DNA of 38,116 nt from Candidatus Uhrbacteria bacterium RIFOXYB12_FULL_58_10 (GCA_001791645.1 MGFA01000017.1:27937-66052), one strand, 5' to 3'. Shown: positions 23,879 through 31,305, counted from the stretch's first letter. Notes: a model not told the origin generated them from the letters alone. Numbers and translations are program-made.

Positions 23879-25177
23879 TTAGCTGTGGATCACCCGAAGC
23901 ACCTCGGCAACGGACGTGATGCCCGCCGAGGCCTTTCGAAGCCCGTCCATGAGCATCGTGGTCATTCCTTCCTCGATCGCGGCCTTTCGGATTTCGTCCG
24001 CAGTTTCGCGCTTCATGATCATATGACGAATCCGCTCGGTCATTTCGAGCACCTCATAAACGCCGATGCGTCCCTGATATCCTGCCTCATTGCACGCGTC
24101 ACATCCCTTTGGTTCCGCGAAGTCCTTGAATTGGCGGATAAAGCCCTGCGGCAACAGGTGTTGGAGGCTTTCCTGCTCGACGTCCGAGAGCTTTCTCGTG
24201 GTTACGCATTTTTGGCAGAGTTTTCGGACCAGTCGCTGACCGATCGCAACGTTGACCGTGGAAGCGATCAAAAACGGCTCAATGCCCATGTCCAGGAGAC
24301 GCGGAAGCGTGACGGCCGCGTCATTCGTGTGAAGCGTGGAAAGCAGGAGGTGTCCGGTCATGGCGGCGTTGACCGCGATGCCAGCGGTTTCCTCGTCGCG
24401 GATCTCGCCGACCATGATCACGTTCGGGTCCTGGCGCACGATGGAACGAAGCCCCTGGGCGAACGTAAGGTTTGTTTGCGGGTTTACCTGGATCTGCGTC
24501 ATTCCGGCGATGGTGTATTCGATTGGATCCTCGATGGTGATGATGGAAATGTCCCGCTTGTTGAGCTGTTGGAGCGCCGAGTAGAGCGTGGTCGTTTTTC
24601 CGGAGCCGGTCGGGCCCGTCGCAAGGAGCATGCCGTACGATTTGACCAGGTTGCGTTGGACGCGTTCCAGGTCGACCTGTTCCATGCCGAGTTCTTCCAT
24701 TTCAATGGCGCGTGCCTGTCCAACGAGCAGACGCATGACCACGTTTTCGCCGTGATACGTCGGAACAATTGAAACGCGCACGTCGACTGGCAGTCCGTCG
24801 AACATTAGTCGAAACCGTCCGTCCTGGGCAGCCATATGCTCGTCCGTCCTCATTTCCGAGAGAACCTTGATACGAGTCAAGGTCGTGATGAGCATCTTTT
24901 TCGGGAGGACGAGCACGTCGTACAGGATCCCGTCGATTCGGTAGCGTACGGTCATCACGCTTTCGCCCGGGTCAATATGGACGTCGGACGTACGGGAGAG
25001 ATACGCGAATTTGATGATACCGTCGACGAGATCTCGAACGGACGCGGTTTCGAGCTTCTTGATTTCTCGAAGGGAAGGGATCTTTTGCGACTCGCGGGTT
25101 CCCTTGACGAGCATATCCTCAAACTTTTCCATCCCTTTTTTATTTTTTTCTGGCGGCAGTTTTATTTTGGATGGCAT
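23879..25177 (-). CDS. pilB: Type IV pilus assembly ATPase PilB, N-terminally short
   Basis: 432 aa, about 130 shorter than usual PilB because the N1/MshEN domain is missing. The core is complete: 'TSDVHIDPGESVMTVRYRIDG', Walker A GPTGSGKT (about 182-189), 'TIEDPIEYTI', Walker B 'QDPNVIMVGEIRDEETA', His box 'TGHLLLSTLHTNDAA', and both zinc CxxC pairs ('KLCQKC' and 'CDACNEAGY'). This contrasts with the HxxC variant in the other paralogue at 909-2642. It drives polymerisation of pili. As first gene of the minus-strand pilus operon it has a TATACT -10 box (25199-25204, minus strand) in the region shared with the divergent prepilin gene. Confidence 0.96.
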   Translation of the reverse strand: MPSKIKLPPEKNKKGMEKFEDMLVKGTRESQKIPSLREIKKLETASVRDLVDGIIKFAYLSRTSDVHIDPGESVMTVRYRIDGILYDVLVLPKKMLITTLTRIKVLSEMRTDEHMAAQDGRFRLMFDGLPVDVRVSIVPTYHGENVVMRLLVGQARAIEMEELGMEQVDLERVQRNLVKSYGMLLATGPTGSGKTTTLYSALQQLNKRDISIITIEDPIEYTIAGMTQIQVNPQTNLTFAQGLRSIVRQDPNVIMVGEIRDEETAGIAVNAAMTGHLLLSTLHTNDAAVTLPRLLDMGIEPFLIASTVNVAIGQRLVRKLCQKCVTTRKLSDVEQESLQHLLPQGFIRQFKDFAEPKGCDACNEAGYQGRIGVYEVLEMTERIRHMIMKRETADEIRKAAIEEGMTTMLMDGLRKASAGITSVAEVLRVIHS

Positions 25178-25210
25178 AGGACGGGATCGTTTGAGAAGAG
25201 TATACCATCT

Positions 25211-25240
25211 TTGGATGTAATTCGCAGGATTTGCTATACT
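25211..25240 (+). promoter_or_regulatory. Promoter of the prepilin gene
   Basis: TTGGAT (25211-25216), 18-bp spacer, TATACT (25235-25240). The leader is about 43 nt, in contrast to the leaderless genes elsewhere in the window. A TATACT for pilB on the other strand lies at 25199-25204. Confidence 0.68.
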
Positions 25241-25289
25241 GTAAACAAGTTGTCCACACGTTAATTTTATTCGTTATCTCACAACGCAT

Positions 25290-25760
25290 ATGTTCGTGAA
25301 GAACGTTAAGGGGTTTACACTCCTTGAAATGCTCATCGTGATGGCCCTCATTGCCATCTTGGTCGGCATCGTCGTCGCCGTATTGAATCCGGCGCGCCAA
25401 TTCGCGCTCGCCCGTAACTCAACGCGTTATTCGCACCTGAATACCGTCATGAACGGGATTAGTGCCAACATGGCCGAGAACAGCGGTGTGTTTACCTGCG
25501 CGACCGGCGCGCTGCCGGCCGTGGCAACCAGCATGGCACCGGATGACGGCGACGCGGGTACCAGCGAATACGATATTGCCCCGTGCCTTGTTACGGAGTA
25601 TCTCTCCTCGCTTCCGTATGACCCTTCGGCCACGGGCGCCGGCTGGACCTCCGAGGCCGTCTATCTCACCGGTTATACGATTTCGCAGGACGCTGACGGC
25701 CGCATTACGGTCGCAGCCCCGTCCGCGGAACTTTCCGAAACCATCGCGCTGACACGATAA
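25290..25760 (+). CDS. Type IV prepilin, probable major pilin
   Basis: 156 aa. The prepilin signal is MFVKNVKG-FTLLEMLIVMALIAIL: cleavage after Gly8, Glu13 at mature position 5. The long hydrophobic helix continues to about 34 and is followed by 'LNPARQFALARNSTRYSHLNTVMNGI', an alpha-1C segment typical of major pilins and pseudopilins. Two cysteines ('FTCATG' and 'APCLVTEYL') could bridge the D-region-like loop. A 43-nt leader and single-gene unit with its own promoter and terminator fit high expression of a major subunit. It sits divergent from pilB, and no other major-type pilin gene is in the window. Major versus minor status is inferred. Confidence 0.9.
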   Translation: MFVKNVKGFTLLEMLIVMALIAILVGIVVAVLNPARQFALARNSTRYSHLNTVMNGISANMAENSGVFTCATGALPAVATSMAPDDGDAGTSEYDIAPCLVTEYLSSLPYDPSATGAGWTSEAVYLTGYTISQDADGRITVAAPSAELSETIALTR

Positions 25761-25780
25761 GCAAGGGTGCGCGGACAAAC

Positions 25781-25815
25781 AAAAACCGGTCCGACTTGCG
25801 TTGGACCGGTTTTTG
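25781..25815. terminator. Bidirectional terminator between prepilin and tRNA-Lys
   Basis: AAAAACCGGTCC (25781-25792) pairs with GGACCGGTTTTT (25803-25814). It ends the prepilin transcript, and on the minus strand it starts right at the encoded CCA end of tRNA-Lys. Confidence 0.93.
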
Positions 25816-25888
25816 GTGCGCGCGGAGGGATTTGAACCCCCGACCAAGTGGTTAAGAGCCACCTGCTCTACCCCTGAGCTACGCGCGC
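25814..25888 (-). tRNA. tRNA-Lys (anticodon CTT)
   Basis: A full cloverleaf on the minus strand. The acceptor stem GCGCGCG/CGCGCGC, D-arm 'GCTCAGGGGTAGAGC', a GGTGG/CCACT anticodon stem with loop CTCTTAA (anticodon CTT, reads AAG), and T-arm 'GGGGGTTCAAATCCCTC' are all present. The discriminator A is followed by an encoded CCA, which the terminator overlaps by one base. Confidence 0.94.
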
Positions 25889-26026
25889 CCGGGATTCGTG
25901 CCGAGATTATGCCAAGCGCATTGACCGATGTCAAGATTTACGTTAAGATTATGCCGTTCGAGAGCCATTTTGGTCTCGATGACGGGGCCGAGGGAAATCG
26001 TAATTCGATGGTGTCATAACGCACAT

Positions 26027-26103
26027 GCGGACGTAGCTCAGCTGGATAGAGCACCTGGCTTCGAACCAGGGGGTCGGGGGTTCGAGTCCCTCCGTCCGCA
26101 CCA
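26027..26103 (+). tRNA. tRNA-Arg (anticodon TCG)
   Basis: A full cloverleaf: acceptor GCGGACG/CGTCCGC, D-arm 'GCTCAGCTGGATAGAGC', anticodon stem CCTGG/CCAGG with loop CTTCGAA (anticodon TCG, reads CGA), T-arm 'CGGGGGTTCGAGTCCCTC', then A and an encoded CCA. A terminator follows within 2 nt. A -10 box is not obvious. Confidence 0.95.
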
Positions 26104-26104
26104 C

Positions 26105-26142
26105 AAGACGACCCAGTTTGAAATGGGTCGTCTTGCGTTTTT
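26105..26142 (+). terminator. Terminator after tRNA-Arg
   Basis: AAGACGACCCA (26105-26115) pairs with TGGGTCGTCTT (26124-26134), followed by a T-run. Confidence 0.92.
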
Positions 26143-26160
26143 GGCGCGGCGTCCCCGAAG

Positions 26161-26189
26161 TTGGCAAGAACCCGTTGGTTTGTTAGGAT
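26161..26189 (+). promoter_or_regulatory. proS promoter
   Basis: TTGGCA (26161-26166), 17-bp spacer, TAGGAT (26184-26189), then 9 nt to the ATG at 26199. Predicts a leaderless or near-leaderless mRNA. Confidence 0.75.
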
Positions 26190-26198
26190 CTATCCACT

Positions 26199-27467
26199 AT
26201 GCGATATTCTTCTCTATTTGCGAAGACCAATAAGGCGGCACCGGCCGACGCAGATTCCACGAATGCCAGGTTACTGATCCAGGGCGGGTTTGTGGACCAG
26301 CTTTCCGCGGGAATTTACACCTTTCTTCCGCTTGGGCTTCGGGTGCTTAACAAGATCAAGACGATCGTGCGCGAGGAAATGGACGCGGTCGGCGGGCAAG
26401 AGGTGCTGATGCCGGCCCTCATCCCGAAGGGGCCCTGGGAAACGACGAAGCGTTGGGATTCCATCGACGTGCTGTTTAAGCTTGTTGGCGCCGGAGAAAA
26501 GGAGTTTGCGCTCGGACCGACTCATGAGGAGGTGGTCACGCCGCTCGTGCAGGCATTCGTGAAATCGTATAAGGATTTACCGGTATCCGCCTATCAGATT
26601 CAGGACAAGTTTCGCAATGAGGCCCGCGCGAAATCCGGATTGCTTCGTGGCCGTGAGTTTTCCATGAAGGACATGTATAGCTTTCATGTCTCTTTGGAAG
26701 ATCTTGATGCGTATTATGACACGGTTGGAGAACGTTACGCCAAGCTGTTCCAGCGAATGGGCCTCGACGCGATTAAGACGGAGGCATCGGGTGGAGTTTT
26801 CTCAAAGTACAGCCATGAGTATCAGGTCGCGACGCCGTACGGGGAAGATCTTATCTATGTTTGTGACAAATGTCGTTGGTCCGTGAATCGTGAAATTGCG
26901 GAAGTGAAGGATGGCGACGCTTGTGCAAAGTGCGGTGGAAAAATTCATGAGACGAAATCGATTGAGGTTGGCAATATCTTCAAGCTCTCCACGCGCTTCG
27001 CCGATGACTTTGGCTTTACCGTTGCGCTTGAGGATGGCACGCAAGGGAAGGTATGGATGGGTTGTTATGGCATCGGAATGTCACGCCTTATGGGATCCAT
27101 CGTGGAAGTTTGGCATGACGACCGTGGAATCATCTGGCCGAAGTCGGTCGCGCCGTTTGCGGTTTGTCTCGTTTCGCTCGGCTCGAAGGACGCTGACGTT
27201 GCTGGACGTGTTTCACAGTCGGCATCTGACTTGCATGACGAGCTGGCCAAGGCGGGCGTAGAGGTTCTTTGGGACGACCGCGTTGGCGTGTCTGCCGGGG
27301 AAAAGTTCGCGGACGCGGACCTTCTCGGCATGCCACTCCGACTGGTCGTTTCGGAGAAGACCCTGGCACAGGAATCCGTGGAGTGGAAGGAGCGTTCCTG
27401 TCCGGACAGCCGGCTGATATCGCAGGCTGACATCCTTGAATCCATTCAATCTTTCCTTGCTTTATGA
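26199..27467 (+). CDS. proS: Prolyl-tRNA synthetase, short form
   Basis: 422 aa, against about 570 for E. coli ProRS. Class II motifs are in place: 'GPTHEEVVTP' (about 106-115), motif 2 'FRNEARAKSGLLRGREFSMKDMYSF' in pieces (138-162), and motif 3 'GCYGIGMSRLMG' (about 288-299). The HGTP anticodon-binding domain covers about 318-422. Between motifs 2 and 3, where bacterial ProRS has the roughly 180-residue INS editing domain, only a short segment is found, with Cys222/Cys225 and Cys242/Cys245, a probable zinc knuckle. Loss of INS means mischarged Ala-tRNA-Pro cannot be edited in cis. Mini ProRS of this length are known in alphaproteobacteria. The stop overlaps the start of the next gene (ATGA). 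Confidence 0.96.
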   Translation: MRYSSLFAKTNKAAPADADSTNARLLIQGGFVDQLSAGIYTFLPLGLRVLNKIKTIVREEMDAVGGQEVLMPALIPKGPWETTKRWDSIDVLFKLVGAGEKEFALGPTHEEVVTPLVQAFVKSYKDLPVSAYQIQDKFRNEARAKSGLLRGREFSMKDMYSFHVSLEDLDAYYDTVGERYAKLFQRMGLDAIKTEASGGVFSKYSHEYQVATPYGEDLIYVCDKCRWSVNREIAEVKDGDACAKCGGKIHETKSIEVGNIFKLSTRFADDFGFTVALEDGTQGKVWMGCYGIGMSRLMGSIVEVWHDDRGIIWPKSVAPFAVCLVSLGSKDADVAGRVSQSASDLHDELAKAGVEVLWDDRVGVSAGEKFADADLLGMPLRLVVSEKTLAQESVEWKERSCPDSRLISQADILESIQSFLAL

Positions 27468-27991
27468 AACGATTATTCGCCGCGTTAGCGATCGTTGCCG
27501 TTGCGGGATTCGGGTGCGCGAAAACGCAGGAAAGGCCCGTTTTGGACCCGAACATGACTGCGTACGAGAATGCGGATTACGGGTTCACGTTCGCGTATCC
27601 TTCGAATATGGAGGTTCGCCAGCGCGAGGGGGAGAACCGCGCGTCCCAGTACCTCGGATTCGACGTGGATTTTTTCATCTCGTTGCGCGATACCGTGCGG
27701 GAAAAGGACGCAACGAACATCGCCTGGTTTTACGCGGCGCCTGGCCTGAGCGCGGACGCGTTCACTGCGGCGCTCGTTGCCTCGAATCCGGATGGCGTCG
27801 TCGAGGTAAAGTCCGTCGAGGACGTGGTCATGAACGGGCTTCAACTCAAGAAGGTGACGAGCACGACGGAAATGGGGACGGACAAGGCTCATTACTTGTT
27901 CGACAGGAACGGGACTCTTATCATCGTCTCGGTGTTTCTCGGGGAAGAGACCGCCTGGAATGACGTATTTCAAACCCTGTACACGCCGTAG
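27464..27991 (+). CDS. Exported protein, possible lipoprotein
   Basis: 175 aa. The signal peptide 'MKRLFAALAIVAVAGFGC' has a Cys at 18 after AGFG, a poor lipobox (Phe and Gly instead of the usual Leu-x-x), so lipidation is uncertain. The mature part resembles the PsbP-like/DUF type often seen in CPR exported proteins: 'YENADYGFTFAYPSNMEVRQREG' in pieces, then 'GLQLKKVTSTTEMGTDKAHYLFDRNGTLIIVSVF'. No catalytic motif. It is translated by stop-start overlap (ATGA) with proS, so it shares the proS transcript. Function is unknown. Confidence 0.82.
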   Translation: MKRLFAALAIVAVAGFGCAKTQERPVLDPNMTAYENADYGFTFAYPSNMEVRQREGENRASQYLGFDVDFFISLRDTVREKDATNIAWFYAAPGLSADAFTAALVASNPDGVVEVKSVEDVVMNGLQLKKVTSTTEMGTDKAHYLFDRNGTLIIVSVFLGEETAWNDVFQTLYTP

Positions 27992-27992
27992 G

Positions 27993-28027
27993 AAAAAAAA
28001 GGCCGGACGAGCAATCGTCCGGTTTTG
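27993..28027. terminator. Bidirectional terminator after the proS operon
   Basis: CCGGACGA, GCAA loop, TCGTCCGG (28003-28022), with A8 on the left and T4 on the right, so it also serves the minus-strand gene ending at 28040. Confidence 0.92.
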
Positions 28028-28039
28028 CGTTACCCATGG

Positions 28040-28402
28040 TTACAGCCATCCCACCCACCAGAGCGCCGTGCGCACCATGAGGTGACAGAGCTGGTCGAGC
28101 CAGATGGCCTTGATGACGCCGCGGCACTTGAGGGCATCGACCAGGTAGTGCATGACCCCGTCGATGATCACGCCCTGGGGCGCGGGGGAGTATCCGGCGA
28201 GCCGCATGAAGACGTACATCGTCGCCACGTATGTGGCGACGTGGTAGAACATTACCTCGTACCACCTGGCTACGCAGATCTCGACGCCCGTCGCCGAATC
28301 CACGAACGAGAAGTTTCTCCCCTTGTGCTTCACCATCCATTCGCTCTGGAAGGGGAAATCACCGAGGAAGTGCGTTCCGATGAGCAAGAACAGACGTTCC
28401 AC
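28040..28402 (-). CDS. DUF3307-like membrane protein
   Basis: 120 aa from a GTG at 28400-28402, chosen because GGAGG lies 6 nt upstream. An ATG ten codons earlier has no Shine-Dalgarno. The N-terminus 'VERLFLLIGTHFLGDFPFQSEWMVKHKG' matches the DUF3307 opening (His, Gly-Asp-Phe, Gln at fixed places). There are about three hydrophobic helices. Family members are small integral membrane proteins of unknown function, some found in phages and plasmids. Promoter TTGGCA-16-TATGAT precedes it (28435-28462), and the region is divergent to the gene at 28597. The family is likely, the role unknown. Confidence 0.78.
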   Translation of the reverse strand: MERLFLLIGTHFLGDFPFQSEWMVKHKGRNFSFVDSATGVEICVARWYEVMFYHVATYVATMYVFMRLAGYSPAPQGVIIDGVMHYLVDALKCRGVIKAIWLDQLCHLMVRTALWWVGWL

Positions 28403-28434
28403 GATCCACCTCCATTGTGAAGGATCCGCCACAA

Positions 28435-28462
28435 ATCATATCGCGTCCGAAAATTTTGCCAA
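28435..28462 (-). promoter_or_regulatory. Promoter of the DUF3307-like gene
   Basis: On the minus strand: TTGGCA (28457-28462), 16-bp spacer, TATGAT (28435-28440). A CGTCCGA/TCGGACG dyad overlaps it and may be an operator. Confidence 0.7.
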
Positions 28463-28574
28463 GAACGCTTGTCGGACGTTTTGGCGACACCCAGATTTTC
28501 CGTCTGCCAGGGAAGGAATACTGCCTGATGACCAGTGCGGTCGGGTTGCGAGAATACGTCCAGGAAGCGTATTT

Positions 28575-28592
28575 GGTCAGTATTTTCTGACC
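28575..28592. repeat. Palindrome beside the 28597 start
   Basis: GGTCAG - TATTTT - CTGACC, followed 12 bp later by another copy of GGTCAGTAT (28605-28613). The ATG at 28597 lies between. This could be an operator or an mRNA hairpin near the ribosome site. Confidence 0.45.
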
Positions 28593-28596
28593 GAAC

Positions 28597-28944
28597 ATGC
28601 GGCGGGTCAGTATCGGGCGCGTGCCGGCCCGATGGTCTTTGATCCGCGTTACCGACGACGAATCATTGGAAGACGCGTTTCGACGCATCATCCGTGCCGG
28701 CGTAGAAATTCCGTCCGCGCGACGTGGCACAACGAGGTTCGTCGGTCCGCATGAGGCCGAGCGGAACCATGGCGTGGTTACCCGGTACGTTCCCATGACG
28801 GTTACCTGCGACCTGTTTCGGGGACGGGAAGGGAACGTGGTTAGTCGCTTCGAGTGCCGACTGCGGCCGTTCGTCGCCGAGGAACACCTCGTTGAAAGTG
28901 GCCCCACGAAGCACGCCGGCCTTTCAGTCCGCAACTCCTCATGA
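28597..28944 (+). CDS. Small uncharacterised protein
   Basis: 115 aa. Its stop (28942-28944) overlaps the arm of a strong plus-strand terminator, which is the main support for a plus-strand gene here. The sequence is soluble and mixed in charge ('DDESLEDAFRRIIRAGVEIPSARRGTTRFVG', 'VVTRYVPMTVTCDLFRG'), and third codon positions are G/C-rich like the neighbours. The start at 28597 is the first available after an in-frame stop; no Shine-Dalgarno is visible and a later start cannot be excluded. A minus-strand frame (28359-28934) competes but looks like a shadow. No family recognised. Confidence 0.55.
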   Translation: MRRVSIGRVPARWSLIRVTDDESLEDAFRRIIRAGVEIPSARRGTTRFVGPHEAERNHGVVTRYVPMTVTCDLFRGREGNVVSRFECRLRPFVAEEHLVESGPTKHAGLSVRNSS

Positions 28945-28964
28945 TCCCACCCGGGATCTTTTTT
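28943..28964 (+). terminator. Terminator after the 115-aa gene
   Basis: GATCCC - ACCC - GGGATC followed by T6. Confidence 0.88.
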
Positions 28965-28992
28965 ATTTCAGGTCGAATTGGGCTTGATACGG

Positions 28993-28998
28993 TATACT
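28993..28998 (+). promoter_or_regulatory. -10 box of the 645-aa membrane protein gene
   Basis: TATACT ends 9 nt before the ATG at 29008. The -35 region is poor. Predicts a leader of 0-3 nt. Confidence 0.55.
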
Positions 28999-29007
28999 GT
29001 CGTTCAT

Positions 29008-30945
29008 ATGGAATTGGAAAAAGACTGGCTGCCACGCCTCGCATTTCGTCTGATCATCGTCGCGTCTGTCGCAGCTATCCTCCTTGTTGTCTCTTACGTG
29101 TTTTTTCCACTGACACAGGTATTGTCGTGGTCGGTCGCCCTTGGCTCTACTATTTTCCTTATCACACTTTCGCGACGAGAAAGTCTGGTCATCCCAAAAA
29201 TCCATCGCGTTCATATGGACGCGGGGCTTCTTTTTTTGGGGCTGTCCTGCGCGGCGGATATCATCCTATTCGTTTTATTCGTCATGGCGAGAACGGACGA
29301 GGCCATCATCAGTCCCTGGAACACGTTTAGTTGGCAACCGTTCGTCCTCTTCGGCCTCTCCACGCTTTTATTATTTTTCGGGTCACGGATGAGGGGTGAT
29401 CGTATTAGTTTGCTATTTGCGGTTTGGCACACGTTTGTTGCCGTGAGCATTTCCGCCGTTGTTTACGGGGTTGGGTTCGGTTTCGATCCATTTTTGCATC
29501 GGGCCGCCGAGGAAGAACTCGTAAGAAATGGATTTATCGAGCCGAGACAAATCTTGTACGTCGGGCAATATCTTTCCGTGGCGGCGGTCCATTTCGTTTC
29601 GGGAATTTCCATTCGTACCATTGACATATGGGCGCTTCCTCTTTTTTCATCCGTGGTCATTCCTGTCGGGGCGTATCTTGGATTGCGATACGGATGGAAT
29701 TTGAGCGATCGTGACGCGCGTTCATGGTGGATAGTCGCCCTTGTCCAACCTTTCATGCTCGCCACGTTTACCGTTCCGTTTACGTGGACATATGTGTGGT
29801 ATCTTGTCCTGCTTTTTTTGATTCCAGTCGTTGGCTCGTCGCGTCTTGCATTCGTATCATTGTCTCTTGGAACCATATCAATGATCCTATTTCATCCGCT
29901 TCTTGCGGTCCCTTCGTTCGTTTTCGTCATTGGGTTTGGCATATGGTTTCGTGTGCGCACTCGTGTCTTCCTCGGTCCCGCGATGCTTGCGCTTCTTACG
30001 GCCGCAGTCGCATGTTCCGTGCCGGCATTGTTTGTCGTGTACCAGTGGAAACAGGGGATTGGAATCGATTTCTTGTCTCTTTGGCGGGAGGGAGACCGTT
30101 TTTTGACGTTGTTCCATTCGCCTTTTTCTAATCCATACCCGCAGATTCCCTGGTTTCTCCAAGCAATATATGGCTTTCGATACTGGTTTCCGATGGTTTG
30201 CATCGGTGTCGGAACGACTCTGTTCCTTTGGTTCGCGCGACGCATGGACGCGGCGCTACCATACCTTGCCTTTACGGCAGGATTGCTTGGTGCCATTCTT
30301 GGCGTCAGCACGTTGTTTTCTTTTCGAGGGATTATTTCGCATGAACAGTCGGAATTCGCGCTTCGGTTATTGACGGCCTGGTACCTGGTCCCCCTGCCGC
30401 TGATTGCCGTCGCATTCGCGCGAATTGGAAATCGCTGGCGCGCGTCCGGTACGGTTCTTGGAACGTGCCTCTGTTTGATTGTCGTTCACGCTTGGTTCTT
30501 CAGCTACCCGCAGTTCAATTTGAAGTATCCCTATTTTTCTCCGAGCGTAAGCGCGGCGGACGTTGAGGCCGTCCATGTGATTGAGGACAACGCAGACGAT
30601 CAATCATATGTTGTCTTGTCGAATCAAATGACAAGCGCCGCTGCCATCCAGGAATTTCATTTTGCCTCATATGTCTTTGTGGATGGAGAGCAATCTCTCT
30701 GGTATGCGATTCCAACTGGCGGCCCACTTTATGCATATTATTCTCGGGCCATTTTTGAAGGTCCGACCCGTGGCGTGTTCGATGATTTGCATGATCATTC
30801 CTCGGTTGATACAATTTATTTCGTAATTCACGATTATTGGCCATGGTATCCAGGATTCGTTGAAGAACTTTTTCGAGGAGCTGACGAGGTTCTCACCGTC
30901 CATGAGGAAACGATCCGGATATTCGTCTATCGATATGGATACTGA
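29008..30945 (+). CDS. Large polytopic membrane protein, GT-C-like
   Basis: 645 aa from the ATG at 29008 (MELEKDWLPRLA), 'cat ATG' context. Twelve or so hydrophobic helices fill about 10-500, followed by a soluble C-terminal domain (about 520-645) with 'VHVIEDNADDQSYVVLSNQMTSAAAIQEF' in pieces. The loop 'GFGFDPFLHRAAEEELVRNGFIEPRQILYVGQ' near 160 holds acidic and His residues and sits where GT-C glycosyltransferases have their catalytic loop. This layout fits a lipid-linked-sugar glycosyltransferase or similar enzyme, but no diagnostic motif settles it. It overlaps the next gene by 11 bp, so the two are probably translated together. Confidence 0.85.
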   Translation: MELEKDWLPRLAFRLIIVASVAAILLVVSYVFFPLTQVLSWSVALGSTIFLITLSRRESLVIPKIHRVHMDAGLLFLGLSCAADIILFVLFVMARTDEAIISPWNTFSWQPFVLFGLSTLLLFFGSRMRGDRISLLFAVWHTFVAVSISAVVYGVGFGFDPFLHRAAEEELVRNGFIEPRQILYVGQYLSVAAVHFVSGISIRTIDIWALPLFSSVVIPVGAYLGLRYGWNLSDRDARSWWIVALVQPFMLATFTVPFTWTYVWYLVLLFLIPVVGSSRLAFVSLSLGTISMILFHPLLAVPSFVFVIGFGIWFRVRTRVFLGPAMLALLTAAVACSVPALFVVYQWKQGIGIDFLSLWREGDRFLTLFHSPFSNPYPQIPWFLQAIYGFRYWFPMVCIGVGTTLFLWFARRMDAALPYLAFTAGLLGAILGVSTLFSFRGIISHEQSEFALRLLTAWYLVPLPLIAVAFARIGNRWRASGTVLGTCLCLIVVHAWFFSYPQFNLKYPYFSPSVSAADVEAVHVIEDNADDQSYVVLSNQMTSAAAIQEFHFASYVFVDGEQSLWYAIPTGGPLYAYYSRAIFEGPTRGVFDDLHDHSSVDTIYFVIHDYWPWYPGFVEELFRGADEVLTVHEETIRIFVYRYGY

Positions 30946-31255
30946 AGATTCGCCCTCTCTCGCGCCTGAGGTTCAGGTACGCACTAAGATGATCACGCAT
31001 ACGGTGGTAGCCGTATCTATTTTCGTCGCGGCATTGATGGTGACAGCGGCAGCTGCGGGCTATATGGCTCTGAAAACTCAACATCGGGCTATTCCGGGTA
31101 TTCTCCCATATCAGGCTCAAACGAGCGGCTATGTTCCTGGGTACGGATACACGCCGGGTTACGGATACACGCCGGGTTACGGATACACGCCGGGTTACGG
31201 ATACACGCCGGGTTACGGAACTCCCGGATACGTGATGCCAGGATACGTTAAATGA
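30935..31255 (+). CDS. Small membrane protein with Gly-Tyr-rich repeat tail
   Basis: 106 aa from the ATG at 30935 (MDTEDSPSLAPEVQ); longer in-frame starts lie inside the preceding gene. One transmembrane helix spans about 22-45. The rest (46-106) faces the other side of the membrane and is a low-complexity tail of GYGYTP units: four perfect 18-bp copies at 31142-31213, then degenerate copies ending GTPGYVMPGYVK. Gly-Tyr-Pro tails are seen in adhesive and phase-separating proteins and some envelope proteins; no catalytic part exists. The 11-bp overlap with the 645-aa gene suggests a partner protein. Function is unknown. Confidence 0.8.
   Translation: MDTEDSPSLAPEVQVRTKMITHTVVAVSIFVAALMVTAAAAGYMALKTQHRAIPGILPYQAQTSGYVPGYGYTPGYGYTPGYGYTPGYGYTPGYGTPGYVMPGYVK
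31142..31213 (+). repeat. Four tandem 18-bp repeats
   Basis: Four identical copies of TACGGATACACGCCGGGT encode YGYTPG units, and a partial fifth follows. Perfect identity at DNA level suggests recent slippage or expansion. Confidence 0.95.
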
Positions 31256-31305
31256 GAACATAAAACCGGGGCCGCATATACGGCCCCGGTTTTATGTTCT
31301 CATTT
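31250..31305. terminator. 25-bp perfect inverted repeat shared by two genes
   Basis: Arms 31250-31274 and 31281-31305 are perfect complements (25 bp) around a 6-nt loop (CATATA). The stem contains the stop codon of the repeat protein (TGA, 31253-31255), and the stop of HU (31304-31306) overlaps its right end. It acts as a terminator in both directions. Confidence 0.93.

Noticed and set aside
26199-27467. UGA recoding (code 25) considered because of the CPR character
   Set aside because: proS and the 16464-17264 gene end in TGA at the expected C-terminus, and TGA does not interrupt any recognised protein.
28359-28934. 191-codon minus-strand frame
   Set aside because: It crosses the DUF3307-like gene's promoter and Shine-Dalgarno, and the terminator at 28943-28964 points to a plus-strand gene instead.
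28040-28944. Prophage remnant suggested by a DUF3307-like gene
   Set aside because: No integrase, structural phage gene or attachment repeat is seen nearby.
31142-31213. Tandem repeats considered as a CRISPR-like array
   Set aside because: Repeats of 18 bp are directly adjacent without spacers and lie in frame within a coding sequence.
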